A stretch of 39,192 nt of DNA from JBAYJM01 sp041665065 (lineage in GTDB: Bacteria > Patescibacteriota > Patescibacteriia > 2-01-FULL-39-33). Shown here one piece after another: positions 1-7,941 of this stretch (position 1 is the stretch's first letter; each line of letters opens with the position of its first letter). The notes under the pieces were generated by a model, which saw only the letters and a list, made by a program, of their open reading frames with translations, did no database searches and was not told the origin of the DNA. The stretch lies in contig JBAYJM010000011.1 in assembly GCA_041665065.1 (NCBI GenBank), positions 1-39,192 of the forward strand. Reading direction: 5' to 3'. The position numbers were made by a program, and so were the translations under genes.

Positions 1-1196
1 TCATCATCTGGCTTATCAGCCTTTTTATAAAATTTCCATAAAAAGTAAAATGGAACCAAGAGCAAGGCAAAGTAAGAAATAAGCCCTAAGAATCCACCGG
101 TAATCGCTCTGTCAAAAACCATGTCGTGGGAACGGTCAAACCACTGTTCAGTATTTTTGGTTGTATAAAATTTGTCAAATACCTGATAAAAATTCTCTTG
201 CCCGTAGCCCAATATTGGCCTCTGCAGTATGCCTTGCCACGCTATGTTCCAAGTGACCAGCCTATTATTTGTTGTAACATCGCCCATAGAGATGGATGTG
301 ATTCTAGAAAGTATTGGGCTTGATTTCACAAAACTGGAATTCTTATTAACAAATATCAAACCAATACTGGCAATAAATACAATAACCAATACTGTAGCAA
401 TAATTTTTATGACTCGGCCATTTATATATTTGCCCTTAAAATCATTAAAATAAAAATAGGCAACATAAATTAAGAAAATAGGAAATAATATGCCCAGAGC
501 CAACCAAGCGCCTCTAGTCTGAGTCTGGATGGCAATAAACAATTCCAGGATGACAACTACGCCATAACCCAATTTAAGCCATAAATTTTTTCTTTTAAAC
601 AACATAAAAAGGGCGACAAAGACGCCAAATATCATATAACCACCGACATAACCGGCATTTCCAATGGTTGCCGCCAAACGAGCGCCATTAGATGACGGCA
701 AAAAGTGTTCCTTCCAAAAACCTGAAAATGTGCTTCCCAAATATTGATCCAGGGCAACTATGCCGACACAAAAACTGGCAACCAAAAAAATATCCAAGAC
801 ATAAAGCCAATTTTTTATCTTCCTCAAATAGCTAGTTAAAACTAAAACAAATAAGAAAAGGTGAGTCAACAAAAGAATGCCATCGCCTCGCTCATTATTA
901 CTCCAAAAACCTTTATAAAAATCATTTCCAAAAAGTGACGCTAAAGTTAAAATTCCAATATAAATAAGCATTAAAAGCAAAACCAAATTAAATCTGACGC
1001 GATAATTCGGATCAATCCAGGCCAATAATAGGTAAGCAACAAAAATAACTTCTACCGCCAGCATAAAAACAATCGTTTTTGTGACAATGAAAGGAAAAAA
1101 TAAAGCCGAACTTATATAAAGCGGGCTAAATAAAATTACTGCGAATCCAATCCAGATAATAGCTTGGATAATCTTTGAAGCAACAGACTTTGGCAT
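1..1196 (-). CDS. O-antigen ligase/polymerase-like membrane protein (3' end outside window)
   Basis: I translated this frame directly: it opens with ATG at 1194-1196 (MPKSVASKIIQ) and runs without a stop to the window edge, giving about 398 residues. It is a multi-pass membrane protein with many hydrophobic segments. Around residue 227 it carries TQTRGAWLALG, and nearer the end NNRLVTWNIAW followed by a GYGQENF-like stretch. This Arg-Gly-containing loop arrangement is typical of the Wzy_C/O-antigen ligase family, which moves lipid-linked glycans onto acceptors or polymerises them outside the membrane. Substrate cannot be told from sequence. A promoter (1237-1265) precedes it, and the S-layer-like gene upstream ends in its own terminator, so it is probably transcribed separately. 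A role in glycosylating the neighbouring surface protein is conceivable but only inferred. Confidence 0.75.
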   Translation of the reverse strand, partial: MPKSVASKIIQAIIWIGFAVILFSPLYISSALFFPFIVTKTIVFMLAVEVIFVAYLLLAWIDPNYRVRFNLVLLLMLIYIGILTLASLFGNDFYKGFWSNNERGDGILLLTHLFLFVLVLTSYLRKIKNWLYVLDIFLVASFCVGIVALDQYLGSTFSGFWKEHFLPSSNGARLAATIGNAGYVGGYMIFGVFVALFMLFKRKNLWLKLGYGVVVILELFIAIQTQTRGAWLALGILFPIFLIYVAYFYFNDFKGKYINGRVIKIIATVLVIVFIASIGLIFVNKNSSFVKSSPILSRITSISMGDVTTNNRLVTWNIAWQGILQRPILGYGQENFYQVFDKFYTTKNTEQWFDRSHDMVFDRAITGGFLGLISYFALLLVPFYFLWKFYKKADKPDD

Positions 1197-1236
1197 AAAT
1201 TTAATAAAATTAGATCAGTTAAATAATAATGGCTTA

Positions 1237-1265
1237 ATTTTAGCATTAAAAGTTATTAAAATCAA
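1237..1265 (-). promoter_or_regulatory. Sigma-70-type promoter of the O-antigen-ligase-like gene
   Basis: On the minus strand TTGATT (1260-1265) and TAAAAT (1237-1242) are separated by exactly 17 bases. The predicted start lies about 35 bases before the ATG at 1196. Confidence 0.6.
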
Positions 1266-1271
1266 CAATCC

Positions 1272-1306
1272 AAAAACCCCGCCCGCTAATGCGGGACGGG
1301 GTTTTT
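1272..1306 (-). terminator. Rho-independent terminator of the S-layer-like gene
   Basis: GC-rich inverted repeat: AAAAACCCCG...GCGGG on one arm and the complement on the other, with loop TAAT/ATTA and one mismatch, followed on the minus strand by a T run. It lies about 40 bases past the stop at 1347. The plus strand also ends in a T run, so it could work in both directions. Confidence 0.8.
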
Positions 1307-1346
1307 GTTATCTAAAACTAAGACTAAATCTTAATAAGATCGGATC

Positions 1347-4300
1347 TTAATTTGTAGAAAGACCAACTACAGTACTGGCATCATAATTATTTGGTAATAA
1401 TGTAGAACCACCCTGTGAAGCAGCTCCAACTAATGAAGTGCCATTGGTGTCTAACCAGTTGAAGTAGAAAGGATCACCCATTTGCATGGATACAGAAGCA
1501 GAATTTGTACCAGATACATTTGTTAATGTCTGAGTATAAATATCAAATGTCTTGCTTGTACCAGCCTGGATTAGATAACCACCTGTAAAGGTTACAGTTG
1601 AAGTACCGGAAGTAAAGTCGGTATTAGATGTTGTGATTGTAGAACCACCATCCTTAACTATTAAACCTGTAGCAGATGTACTAGCGTTGAAATTAGTCAT
1701 ACCAGTAGCAGATAGAACAAGAGGGAAGGAATTAACTGTAATATCACCCTTTGCGTCTGCAACGACCTTAACTGATCCAACCTTAGTCGATACTGTTCCA
1801 TTCTGTAAGTCTGAAGTATTATCAATCAAGCTTACAGTTGGTAAAGAATTGAGCACATAAATTGTGTAAGAAGTTGGAACATTGTTAGGAGTACTGCTGG
1901 TAATAACTGTGCTACCAGAATGATACTTAATGTAGTTCATGGTTGTTGTAACTGATCCGCCGGAAGTTAATCCTGGAACGATTCCATTACCAACACCATT
2001 TAATCTAACACCAATTCTAACAGTTGTAGAAGCTGTAGGAATGGTTAAGTTCAATCCGGTTAATGTGGCAGAATTACTGACAACATTTTGTGTTATACCA
2101 TTAACAGTAACTGAATATGCTGGCTGTTCGCCTGCAGTAACCAAGCTTCCCAAAATACCGAATCCTAATTCATCAATAGTTACAGGAGCAGTAGCGGCTT
2201 TAAATGTCATGACCAAGAAACTATCATAGGTCTGACCACCGTTAACATAACTCTGTTGTAAAGATAAGTTAGAAGCGGAAGGTCCCCAGATTAATGTTCC
2301 AGTACCGATTGTGATAGTCTGACCAGCAGTAGCAGCTAAATTAGCTGTTGTTGCCGAGCTACCAGCTGCTCTTCCGGTTACTGCCAAGGTTGTGGAAACA
2401 GCTCCAGTTACACCAGTGCTGATAGTTGCATAGACATCAACTGTCTTTGAACCACCGGCTGGGATAGTGAAGCTAACTGGGAAGTTGTTAGAAGCCTGAG
2501 CCGCAACTTTACCTGATTGTGTGCCATAATCGACATACAAATCAGCTAAACCGTTGACTGTTATATTTCCAGTGGTGTTAATTGCAACAGCCAAATTGGA
2601 AACGTTAACGCCATCAGCATTGCTAGCTTGAATTACGTAAGAACCGATCTTCTGTACTCCAACAGTTGGAGAAACAGTCTGATCGACAAATCCGGAATTC
2701 TTGCCACCTGTCAAGCTGCCGCTAACAACAGTTAAGCTATTAGCTGCATCATACAAGGTATCGGCTGCTGGCCAAGTTTGGAAAGAAGCAACACCTTGAA
2801 CTTGGTTTGCAGGGAATTCTAATTGACCCTTTACAGAAGCAACGTTAGTTGCACTGTTTAGGCTCAAATCAGCCCTAACCTCAACTACTCTGCTTGTACC
2901 AGCTGTTACAGTAAATAGATTTCCTGAACCGAAGGTAGAAGTAGCATATGTGCTAGCTGCGGTATTAGTTGAATAAGCAATAGCCTGTGTCTGAGAACTT
3001 CCAACCTGTACGCCATCAACATAGATAGCTACATTGTTAAAGTTTTCAGTTGTTGTGTCTAAAGTTGTAGAGGAATGAGTCACAACAGTACCGGCATTTA
3101 ATTGCATAACTTTTACATCTTCACCATAAGCCTTAACAATCCATTTGCCTAAAGTTACGTTGCTTGAATTCTTAACAACCTGAGTGGCTGTATAAGAAGG
3201 ATCAGTTGTAACTGTTACAGCACTACCGGATTGAACACCGTTGATGGTGCAAACGCTAGTAGATAATGCGGCAAATGCACCGGCATTATGTATAGGCACT
3301 AAAGCTACGCCATAATTTGAATCAACCAAAACTGCATCTGAAGGCTGTTGAACGGAGAAAGAGAAAGTCTTTGATGCGCCACTGACAACGTCAGCACGTA
3401 ACTCAACAGTTCTGCTTCCGGTATTCAAGGTAACGCCAGAGCTTAGATCAAAGATTAAATTATTATCTCCGTCTAAACCAGCTGTGCCAACTTGTAATCC
3501 ATCAACAAACAATTTGAAATTCTGCAAATTACCTGAAACAACAGAACCGATTTGTTTGAATTTCAAATATTTCAAAGTAACTGCTCTAGTACCGATAGTC
3601 AAACTATCAGACCAAACAGTAACACCATTTGTGTTGGCATTGATTGTGGTAGCGATTACAGCGCCATTGACGCCTGTTTCAGTACCAAAATCAGCAGTAG
3701 CTAATGTAGCATTAGCAACGCTCAAAAAGTTACCAGAAACTGGGAAAGTTCCACCGACAGTTGTGCCAGCGATATCAGATGAGGAATTGATAGAAGCTCC
3801 TACAACCTGACCAACAACAGCAGCTCCAGCAAGGATATCTGCTCTTACAGAAATGGTCCTAGAACCACTAACTGTAAATAATCCGGATGGATTAGCAAAA
3901 TTTACAAAACCGTTTGATACAGAACCAGCATCAGTCAATCTGGTGTTTCCATCATAAAGATAAACATTGTTTAATGTTGTATCAGCTGAAATACCAGTTC
4001 TCTTGATGATTAATTTTGTAATAGTTCCTGTACCAGTGAAAGTAAAGTGTGCTAAATCAGCAATAGCCTGGCCAGGAATTACTACTCCTGCAGGGGTATT
4101 AGCGGCTAAGCTCACAGTTACATTTCCAGTTGTTGTAGGACCGGTTCCTTGAGCTGTAATAGCTCTAGTTGACAAGATTGAATCAACGCCAGTAATAGAA
4201 CCGGCTGCTGTTACATAACTAGAGGCATCAGTAGCTGTTTTGACGAAATTGGTGTTCAAAGAGTTAGCAATGAAACCTTCGGCAGTAACAACCTTCTTCT

Positions 4301-4883
4301 GTCCACCAGTTACTACATAAGTCTTATCATCACCAGTAAATTTAACCAAGCTACCATTAGGTAATAATGATGTGCTTGTTAAAGTTCCGGCAACAGGACC
4401 ATATCTGTTTATGTTGTTATAGTTTGATGGGAAAACAACAACCTTTTTGCCCCAGTTTGAACCAAACAATTTGGCTGCTGTGGCAGGGCTGTCAACTTTG
4501 TATAATTCGGCATTTGGTCCGACTGCATAAATAGTAGTAGCCAAACCAAACTGAATCATAAAAGTTCCAGGCCTTACTGTGACATCTGAGCCAGTTGGCA
4601 AAGCATTGAAATCTGTTGCGTTAACGATTTGCACGTTAACTTTTGAGAAATCAACACCAGCTGAACTAGCGGCATCACTCTTGAAGTACCAGCTTTTTAG
4701 AACTGTTGGGTTCAAAAAGCGATGCTTCTGTCCACCTTCAACGTAGTAAATGTCAACACCACTGGCTGACTTAATGACAGTACCGTCTACTGGAGTAGCA
4801 GCAGAAGCTGGAACTACAGCGGCAATGCCCAAAGACCAAACCATGGTTGCAATCACTAAGCTATAAGTTAGTAATTTCTTCAT
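1347..4883 (-). CDS. Secreted S-layer-like surface protein (1178 aa)
   Basis: A classic signal peptide (MKKLL, hydrophobic core, ASA|ATP cut near residue 29) starts a very large, Ser/Thr/Gly/Val/Asn-rich protein with one Cys in the mature part. Residues ~34-210 hold three related modules of the pattern GTVIK..., YYVEGGQKHRF, KTYVVTGGQKK. The rest is a chain of beta-sandwich-like repeats containing LYVDG/VQVG and SRTVELRADV motifs. This composition fits the main S-layer or cell-surface proteins of Patescibacteria. No LPXTG, SLH or C-terminal membrane anchor is visible, so attachment is unknown. The gene is transcribed alone, with a ~290-base leader (4884-5174) and a strong terminator. It lies downstream of an ECF sigma factor and a DUF5667-like gene, which may control envelope proteins. 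Exact function is inferred. Confidence 0.8.
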   Translation of the reverse strand: MKKLLTYSLVIATMVWSLGIAAVVPASAATPVDGTVIKSASGVDIYYVEGGQKHRFLNPTVLKSWYFKSDAASSAGVDFSKVNVQIVNATDFNALPTGSDVTVRPGTFMIQFGLATTIYAVGPNAELYKVDSPATAAKLFGSNWGKKVVVFPSNYNNINRYGPVAGTLTSTSLLPNGSLVKFTGDDKTYVVTGGQKKVVTAEGFIANSLNTNFVKTATDASSYVTAAGSITGVDSILSTRAITAQGTGPTTTGNVTVSLAANTPAGVVIPGQAIADLAHFTFTGTGTITKLIIKRTGISADTTLNNVYLYDGNTRLTDAGSVSNGFVNFANPSGLFTVSGSRTISVRADILAGAAVVGQVVGASINSSSDIAGTTVGGTFPVSGNFLSVANATLATADFGTETGVNGAVIATTINANTNGVTVWSDSLTIGTRAVTLKYLKFKQIGSVVSGNLQNFKLFVDGLQVGTAGLDGDNNLIFDLSSGVTLNTGSRTVELRADVVSGASKTFSFSVQQPSDAVLVDSNYGVALVPIHNAGAFAALSTSVCTINGVQSGSAVTVTTDPSYTATQVVKNSSNVTLGKWIVKAYGEDVKVMQLNAGTVVTHSSTTLDTTTENFNNVAIYVDGVQVGSSQTQAIAYSTNTAASTYATSTFGSGNLFTVTAGTSRVVEVRADLSLNSATNVASVKGQLEFPANQVQGVASFQTWPAADTLYDAANSLTVVSGSLTGGKNSGFVDQTVSPTVGVQKIGSYVIQASNADGVNVSNLAVAINTTGNITVNGLADLYVDYGTQSGKVAAQASNNFPVSFTIPAGGSKTVDVYATISTGVTGAVSTTLAVTGRAAGSSATTANLAATAGQTITIGTGTLIWGPSASNLSLQQSYVNGGQTYDSFLVMTFKAATAPVTIDELGFGILGSLVTAGEQPAYSVTVNGITQNVVSNSATLTGLNLTIPTASTTVRIGVRLNGVGNGIVPGLTSGGSVTTTMNYIKYHSGSTVITSSTPNNVPTSYTIYVLNSLPTVSLIDNTSDLQNGTVSTKVGSVKVVADAKGDITVNSFPLVLSATGMTNFNASTSATGLIVKDGGSTITTSNTDFTSGTSTVTFTGGYLIQAGTSKTFDIYTQTLTNVSGTNSASVSMQMGDPFYFNWLDTNGTSLVGAASQGGSTLLPNNYDASTVVGLSTN

Positions 4884-5174
4884 AATTAATTATTATTTTT
4901 TATATTAAAAGTTCACCAGAATTAGGATAGTCTTGACAGATTAGAACCGTTTTAGAAACAAAACGATTTCCTAAACCCTTTGAATCTATAAGCGCTGCCC
5001 AGCAGCTCGACTTTTACCTATAAACCAGAGGGAACCTGTAAGCTATTTTGCCCTAATTGGAATGAACTTCTAATTAGTTTTTATATAAAATTAACTAATT
5101 AGCGAATTTTAAATCATTTTTGTGTAAATTTCCCGACTAATTGGAATGAAGAACCAATGAGCCCCAATCTTCAA
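4884..5174 (-). promoter_or_regulatory. Long structured leader/intergenic region of the S-layer-like gene
   Basis: This gap has no ORF. On the minus (transcript) strand it contains: a 14-bp direct repeat TTCATTCCAATTAG at 5137-5150 and 5053-5066, 84 bp apart; two CTAATTAG palindromes (5070-5077, 5095-5102); a GC-rich block (about 4990-5040) with hairpin GCTGC-TGG-GCAGC (4994-5006); and a 10-bp stem GTTTAGGAAA/TTTCTAAAAC with one mismatch and one G-U pair (4949-4976). I could not assign a convincing -35/-10 pair or match a known riboswitch class. The SD before the ATG is absent or weak. Confidence 0.5.
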
Positions 5175-6326
5175 CTATTTCTTTTCTGTACTGGAAGTTG
5201 CTGCCTGAGCCTGAGTTGTTGTACTCGAATCACTATCTGATTTTACCGGATCTGTATCAATAGCCGGAGTTTTTTCTATAACATCAGTAACTATTTCTTT
5301 GCTTTCTTTTATCTTTTCAATTGCCGAATTTATATCTTTCCTTTCTAATAAATCTTTAGCCTGATCAATTACCACCTGAGCCTGCTTAGGTTTTTCTTTC
5401 ATTTCTTGTATTGTCGTAGTGCTGATTATGCTTGTAGTAGATGATCCGGAAGCTGAAATTACAGTTGATGTGGAAGTTACCATCTTATCTATCTCTTTGG
5501 CCGCAGCAACTATTGTTATTTCAGCATTTTTAATTCTTTCATTTACTCTATTAACAACCTCTTGTCCGGATACGCCGGATTTATCTCCATTGGCTTCAAC
5601 TGTTTTAGCGATAACAGACAAGGCGCTTGTACCCGTATCCTCTGTATCTGAAATAGCCTCCTTAATATCCTTAGATACTTCCCTTTTTACATCAACCGAC
5701 AAGGATGCGTGAACATTAACTATATCTTTTTCAACTTTGAGAGTTTTATCATCCACCTCCTTGGCAACATTTAAGGTTGTAGGTGTCGGCGAATTTGTAA
5801 CAATCTTATTTAAATCTTTTTGTACATTTTTAACATCTTGAGAAATTTTCTTTGCAGTTTGTGAAATCTTATCCTTTTTTGCTTGAGTATCATCGGGATT
5901 TCTCGCTAATTGTTGTAACTCATCACCCCTTCGTGAAACAAAATCCATCTGTAACTGCACTTTTTTTTCATCATCAAATGTAAGCGATAATTGAACTTTT
6001 TCCGATGTCGTCTTAATAGGATAAAGCATATCACCGGGCAAGCTGGCATTTGCTACCGTAATCATAGCAGTATAACCCAAAAATAGAAGCAATATCGCAC
6101 ATACCGAAACGATGGGCCTAAAAACCTGCTTAAAAGCCTGACTTAAATATTTAACATAATAAATCTTCTCGCCAAGCAGATACTTGTCGGTATTATTTTG
6201 AACGGGAGGCTGAATCTGGCTCATCATAATCTCCTTGTTCCTCAAAACCCAACTCTCCTGAGGCTGTCCGCCAACCTCAAGTGATTTAAGTGATTTAAGT
6301 TGTTTGATTACTTCTTTGTGACTCAT
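5175..6326 (-). CDS. DUF5667-like membrane protein, likely sigma-factor partner (383 aa)
   Basis: Domains in order: a cytoplasmic N-terminus (~70 aa, containing QPQESWVLRN), one membrane segment (~71-93), then the DUF5667-like motif ASLPGDMLYPIKTTSEKVQL and a long Lys/Glu/Thr/Ser-rich extracellular region predicted as helical or coiled coil. Many Patescibacteria and Actinobacteria encode DUF5667 proteins directly after an ECF sigma gene, where they resemble anti-sigma factors or surface sensors. Here it overlaps the upstream sigma gene, suggesting translational coupling. I start at the ATG at 6326 (MSHKEV, preceded by AAAAAGA); an upstream in-frame ATG at 6353 would add nine residues. No zinc-finger HxxxCxxC anti-sigma motif is visible, so direct sigma binding is inferred. 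The C-terminus is low complexity (Thr/Ser/Gln). Confidence 0.75.
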   Translation of the reverse strand: MSHKEVIKQLKSLKSLEVGGQPQESWVLRNKEIMMSQIQPPVQNNTDKYLLGEKIYYVKYLSQAFKQVFRPIVSVCAILLLFLGYTAMITVANASLPGDMLYPIKTTSEKVQLSLTFDDEKKVQLQMDFVSRRGDELQQLARNPDDTQAKKDKISQTAKKISQDVKNVQKDLNKIVTNSPTPTTLNVAKEVDDKTLKVEKDIVNVHASLSVDVKREVSKDIKEAISDTEDTGTSALSVIAKTVEANGDKSGVSGQEVVNRVNERIKNAEITIVAAAKEIDKMVTSTSTVISASGSSTTSIISTTTIQEMKEKPKQAQVVIDQAKDLLERKDINSAIEKIKESKEIVTDVIEKTPAIDTDPVKSDSDSSTTTQAQAATSSTEKK

Positions 6327-6879
6327 TCTTTTTAAGACAATCCTTAAGGGCATTAAGCGCCCTATAAGTTAAAATTCTAATCGCTCCTTTTGATTTGCCC
6401 AGTACTTGTGAAATTTCTTCAATTGATAATTCATCCAAATACCTTAGTACCACTATTTCTTTATATTCATCTTTTAAATTATCCAAACCCGCTAAGACGC
6501 TTGCAATGTCAATTGATAGATTGTGCTTCTCTGCCAAATCATTATCTTCATCAATGACTCTTGGGATACAATTTTCTTCAATCAATTCTTCTCTATCGCC
6601 CTTTTTGCTTTTCTGCCTATAGAAATCAATTACTGAATTTCTCGCTACCATGTAGGTAAAAGCATTTAAATTTTTTATCTCTTTGTCTTCCCTTACATAT
6701 TGCCAGACTTTTAAAAATACTTCCGATGCCAAGTCTTGGGCGTCATGAACAGAATTAACTTTAAAAAAAATAAAACGATAGATACGAGATATGTATAAAT
6801 CGTAGAATTTGCCGAAAGCTTCCTTATCTTTATTCTTTACCTTCAAAAAAAGAATCTTTTCAATTAAAGGATTCTTCAT
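6295..6879 (-). CDS. ECF-type RNA polymerase sigma factor (194 aa)
   Basis: Region 2 spans about residues 20-90 (FGKFYDLYISRIYRFIFFKV, then DAQDLASEVFLKVWQY and the promoter-melting helix FTYMVARNSVIDFYR). Region 4 is at ~130-185, with the helix-turn-helix LSIEEISQVLGKSKGAIRIL. There is no region 1 or 3, which fits the extracytoplasmic-function class. It redirects RNA polymerase to a small regulon, usually envelope or stress genes. The 3' end overlaps the DUF5667-like gene. Directly upstream, 7 bases from the ATG, is an ECF-type promoter TGTAAC-N16-CGTC, pointing to autoregulation. The surface-protein gene two positions downstream is a possible target, but I found no matching promoter there. 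Confidence 0.9.
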   Translation of the reverse strand: MKNPLIEKILFLKVKNKDKEAFGKFYDLYISRIYRFIFFKVNSVHDAQDLASEVFLKVWQYVREDKEIKNLNAFTYMVARNSVIDFYRQKSKKGDREELIEENCIPRVIDEDNDLAEKHNLSIDIASVLAGLDNLKDEYKEIVVLRYLDELSIEEISQVLGKSKGAIRILTYRALNALKDCLKKNESQRSNQTT

Positions 6880-6886
6880 TTATTAT

Positions 6887-6912
6887 GACGTAATAATTAT
6901 TGCTCTGTTACA
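6887..6912 (-). promoter_or_regulatory. ECF-type promoter of the sigma gene
   Basis: On the minus strand TGTAAC (6907-6912), 16 bases, then CGTC (6887-6890). This matches the -35/-10 pattern known for Bacillus ECF sigmas (TGxAAC-N16/17-CGxC). The -10 ends 7 bases before the ATG, so the transcript would be nearly leaderless. Confidence 0.55.
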
Positions 6913-6913
6913 G

Positions 6914-7164
6914 TTATTTAAATACTTTATATTTTGTTGCATATATAATGCTTTTGATAGAGTCTGCCTATTAGGACGACAAACAAAGCAAGGCGTTACA
7001 AAATAATAAATTTAAACCCTGTTTCCAGGATACAGATCTAATTATAGTATATAAATGGCCCAGATGTCAACGAGATAAAAATCATTATTCCAAAACATGA
7101 TATTTAAATGATTATTGTCAATTCTGATGATTATTAAATATTTCTGTCAGATTAAAGGTCGGGG
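6914..7164. other. Divergent intergenic region, no gene seen
   Basis: AT-rich gap between the leftward sigma gene and the rightward HTH gene (total 6880-7239). I see short repeats of TGATTATT (around 7110-7135) but no tRNA, no ORF and no origin-like cluster of DnaA boxes. Regulatory sites at both edges are listed separately. Confidence 0.5.
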
Positions 7165-7193
7165 TTGACTATGCGGACAATTTATAGTACGAT
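7165..7193 (+). promoter_or_regulatory. Promoter of the HTH gene
   Basis: TTGACT (7165-7170), 17-base spacer, TACGAT (7188-7193). The expected start at about 7200 falls inside the 18-bp palindrome that follows. Confidence 0.6.
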
Positions 7194-7195
7194 AA

Positions 7196-7213
7196 GTCTA
7201 GACATGTCTAGAC
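7196..7213. promoter_or_regulatory. 18-bp perfect palindromic operator
   Basis: GTCTAGACATGTCTAGAC is identical to its reverse complement and begins two bases after the -10 box, covering the predicted transcription start. It is the natural site for a dimeric repressor; the HTH protein encoded just downstream is the obvious candidate, which is inference. Confidence 0.65.
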
Positions 7214-7224
7214 AGAACTCATAG

Positions 7225-7233
7225 TTATCCACA
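7225..7233 (+). promoter_or_regulatory. Perfect DnaA box TTATCCACA
   Basis: Exact consensus DnaA 9-mer in the HTH gene's 5' UTR, six bases before its ATG. A second exact copy on the other strand is at 7452-7460 inside the gene. Confidence 0.5.
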
Positions 7234-7239
7234 ATTTTT

Positions 7240-7560
7240 ATGCCAAAAAATCCCATCAGATTAACCATTTCACAAGCAGCCAACCTCTTTGGAATAAGCC
7301 AAAAAACAGTTAGACGAGCTATTCAGGAAGAGGTTGTTTCTTATGTGGTTGTCAGGGGTGTGTATAAAATAAATTTTGAAAGTGTACTTAAATGGTCTCA
7401 AAGTAGAGTAAAGATCAAAAATAAGGTTGACAGTAAGGGTATAGGCCAGTATGTGGATAAATGGAAGATTAAAAACAAACTCTACTCCCCCAACCCTAAA
7501 ACAGCGGAAAATATAAGCGAAAAATCCGAAGAAGATAAAAAACCAGAGAAAACAGGCTAA
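7240..7560 (+). CDS. Small HTH (MerR/excisionase-like) DNA-binding protein
   Basis: 106 aa. Residues 7-55 form a winged helix-turn-helix of the HTH_17/excisionase type: RLTISQAANLFGISQKTVRR, then a wing GVYKINFESVLKW that resembles the KxxxxxxLxxW end of this family. The C-terminal half is a Lys/Glu-rich tail with no domain. It probably binds DNA as a regulator; the 18-bp palindrome over its own start site suggests autoregulation. There is no SD in front of the ATG, which sits six bases after a DnaA box. The secE promoter starts four bases after its stop, so it is probably not in the ribosomal operon. Target genes are unknown. Confidence 0.75.
   Translation: MPKNPIRLTISQAANLFGISQKTVRRAIQEEVVSYVVVRGVYKINFESVLKWSQSRVKIKNKVDSKGIGQYVDKWKIKNKLYSPNPKTAENISEKSEEDKKPEKTG
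7452..7460 (-). promoter_or_regulatory. Perfect DnaA box inside the HTH gene
   Basis: TGTGGATAA on the plus strand is the exact reverse complement of TTATCCACA. It encodes part of YVDKW, so it may be chance; noted because another exact box lies 219 bases upstream. Confidence 0.3.
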
Positions 7561-7563
7561 CAC

Positions 7564-7592
7564 TTGATTTTTTTTCCAAAATACTTTATAAT
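7564..7592 (+). promoter_or_regulatory. Promoter of secE-nusG-rplK-rplA
   Basis: TTGATT (7564-7569), 17-base spacer, TATAAT (7587-7592); expected start near 7599. Confidence 0.7.
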
Positions 7593-7608
7593 ACAAACAT
7601 ATTAAATC

Positions 7609-7627
7609 ATCCCCTTACCGAGGGGAT
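7609..7627 (+). other. 5'-end hairpin of the secE-nusG mRNA
   Basis: ATCCCCT-TACCG-AGGGGAT: 7-bp stem with a 5-base loop followed by TTT. It starts about ten bases after the predicted transcription start. It could protect the 5' end or act as a weak attenuator; the T run is short for a terminator. Confidence 0.5.
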
Positions 7628-7675
7628 TTTAAGATAGAAAATAATTATAGATCTCTGGAAATTAACTAATAACAT

Positions 7676-7867
7676 ATGGCTACAAATCGTATTTCCAAGT
7701 ATGTTTCAGACTCATGGAAAGAGCTTAAAAATGTTACTTGGCCAACAAAAGCAGAATTAAGAAAGCATACCATTCTTGTGGTTATCCTCTCATTATTGGT
7801 AGCGGTGTTTTTAGGCGTATGCGATTACTTAATTAGCTCCGGAATAGAAAACTTTTTTATTAGATAA
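7676..7867 (+). CDS. secE: Preprotein translocase subunit SecE
   Basis: 63 aa, the usual size of single-span bacterial SecE. The amphipathic helix contains the signature SDSWKELKNVTWPTKAEL (conserved W..VxWPT), followed by one membrane segment (about residues 28-50). SecE clamps SecY in the SecYEG translocon of the inner membrane. Position before nusG is the classic bacterial order. The ATG is preceded by GGAAATTAACTAA, similar to the nusG leader; the purine patch is about 15 bases upstream, so initiation is SD-poor. Confidence 0.93.
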   Translation: MATNRISKYVSDSWKELKNVTWPTKAELRKHTILVVILSLLVAVFLGVCDYLISSGIENFFIR

Positions 7868-7941
7868 AATAAAATTAGACTATCGAATATTCGCACTGGC
7901 GGATTTTGAGAATAACACATAAGGAAATTAACTAAATTATT

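Noticed and set aside
1633..4152. Several plus-strand ORFs of 60-108 aa inside the S-layer-like gene
   Set aside because: They are antisense shadows of a repetitive, Thr/Val-rich gene with no start signals of their own.
4884..5174. Known riboswitch (for example cyclic-di-GMP) in the S-layer leader
   Set aside because: The conserved cores I can recall do not match; the structure is reported only as unknown.
6880..7239. Chromosomal replication origin
   Set aside because: Only one DnaA box in the gap, no box cluster and no dnaA/dnaN context there.
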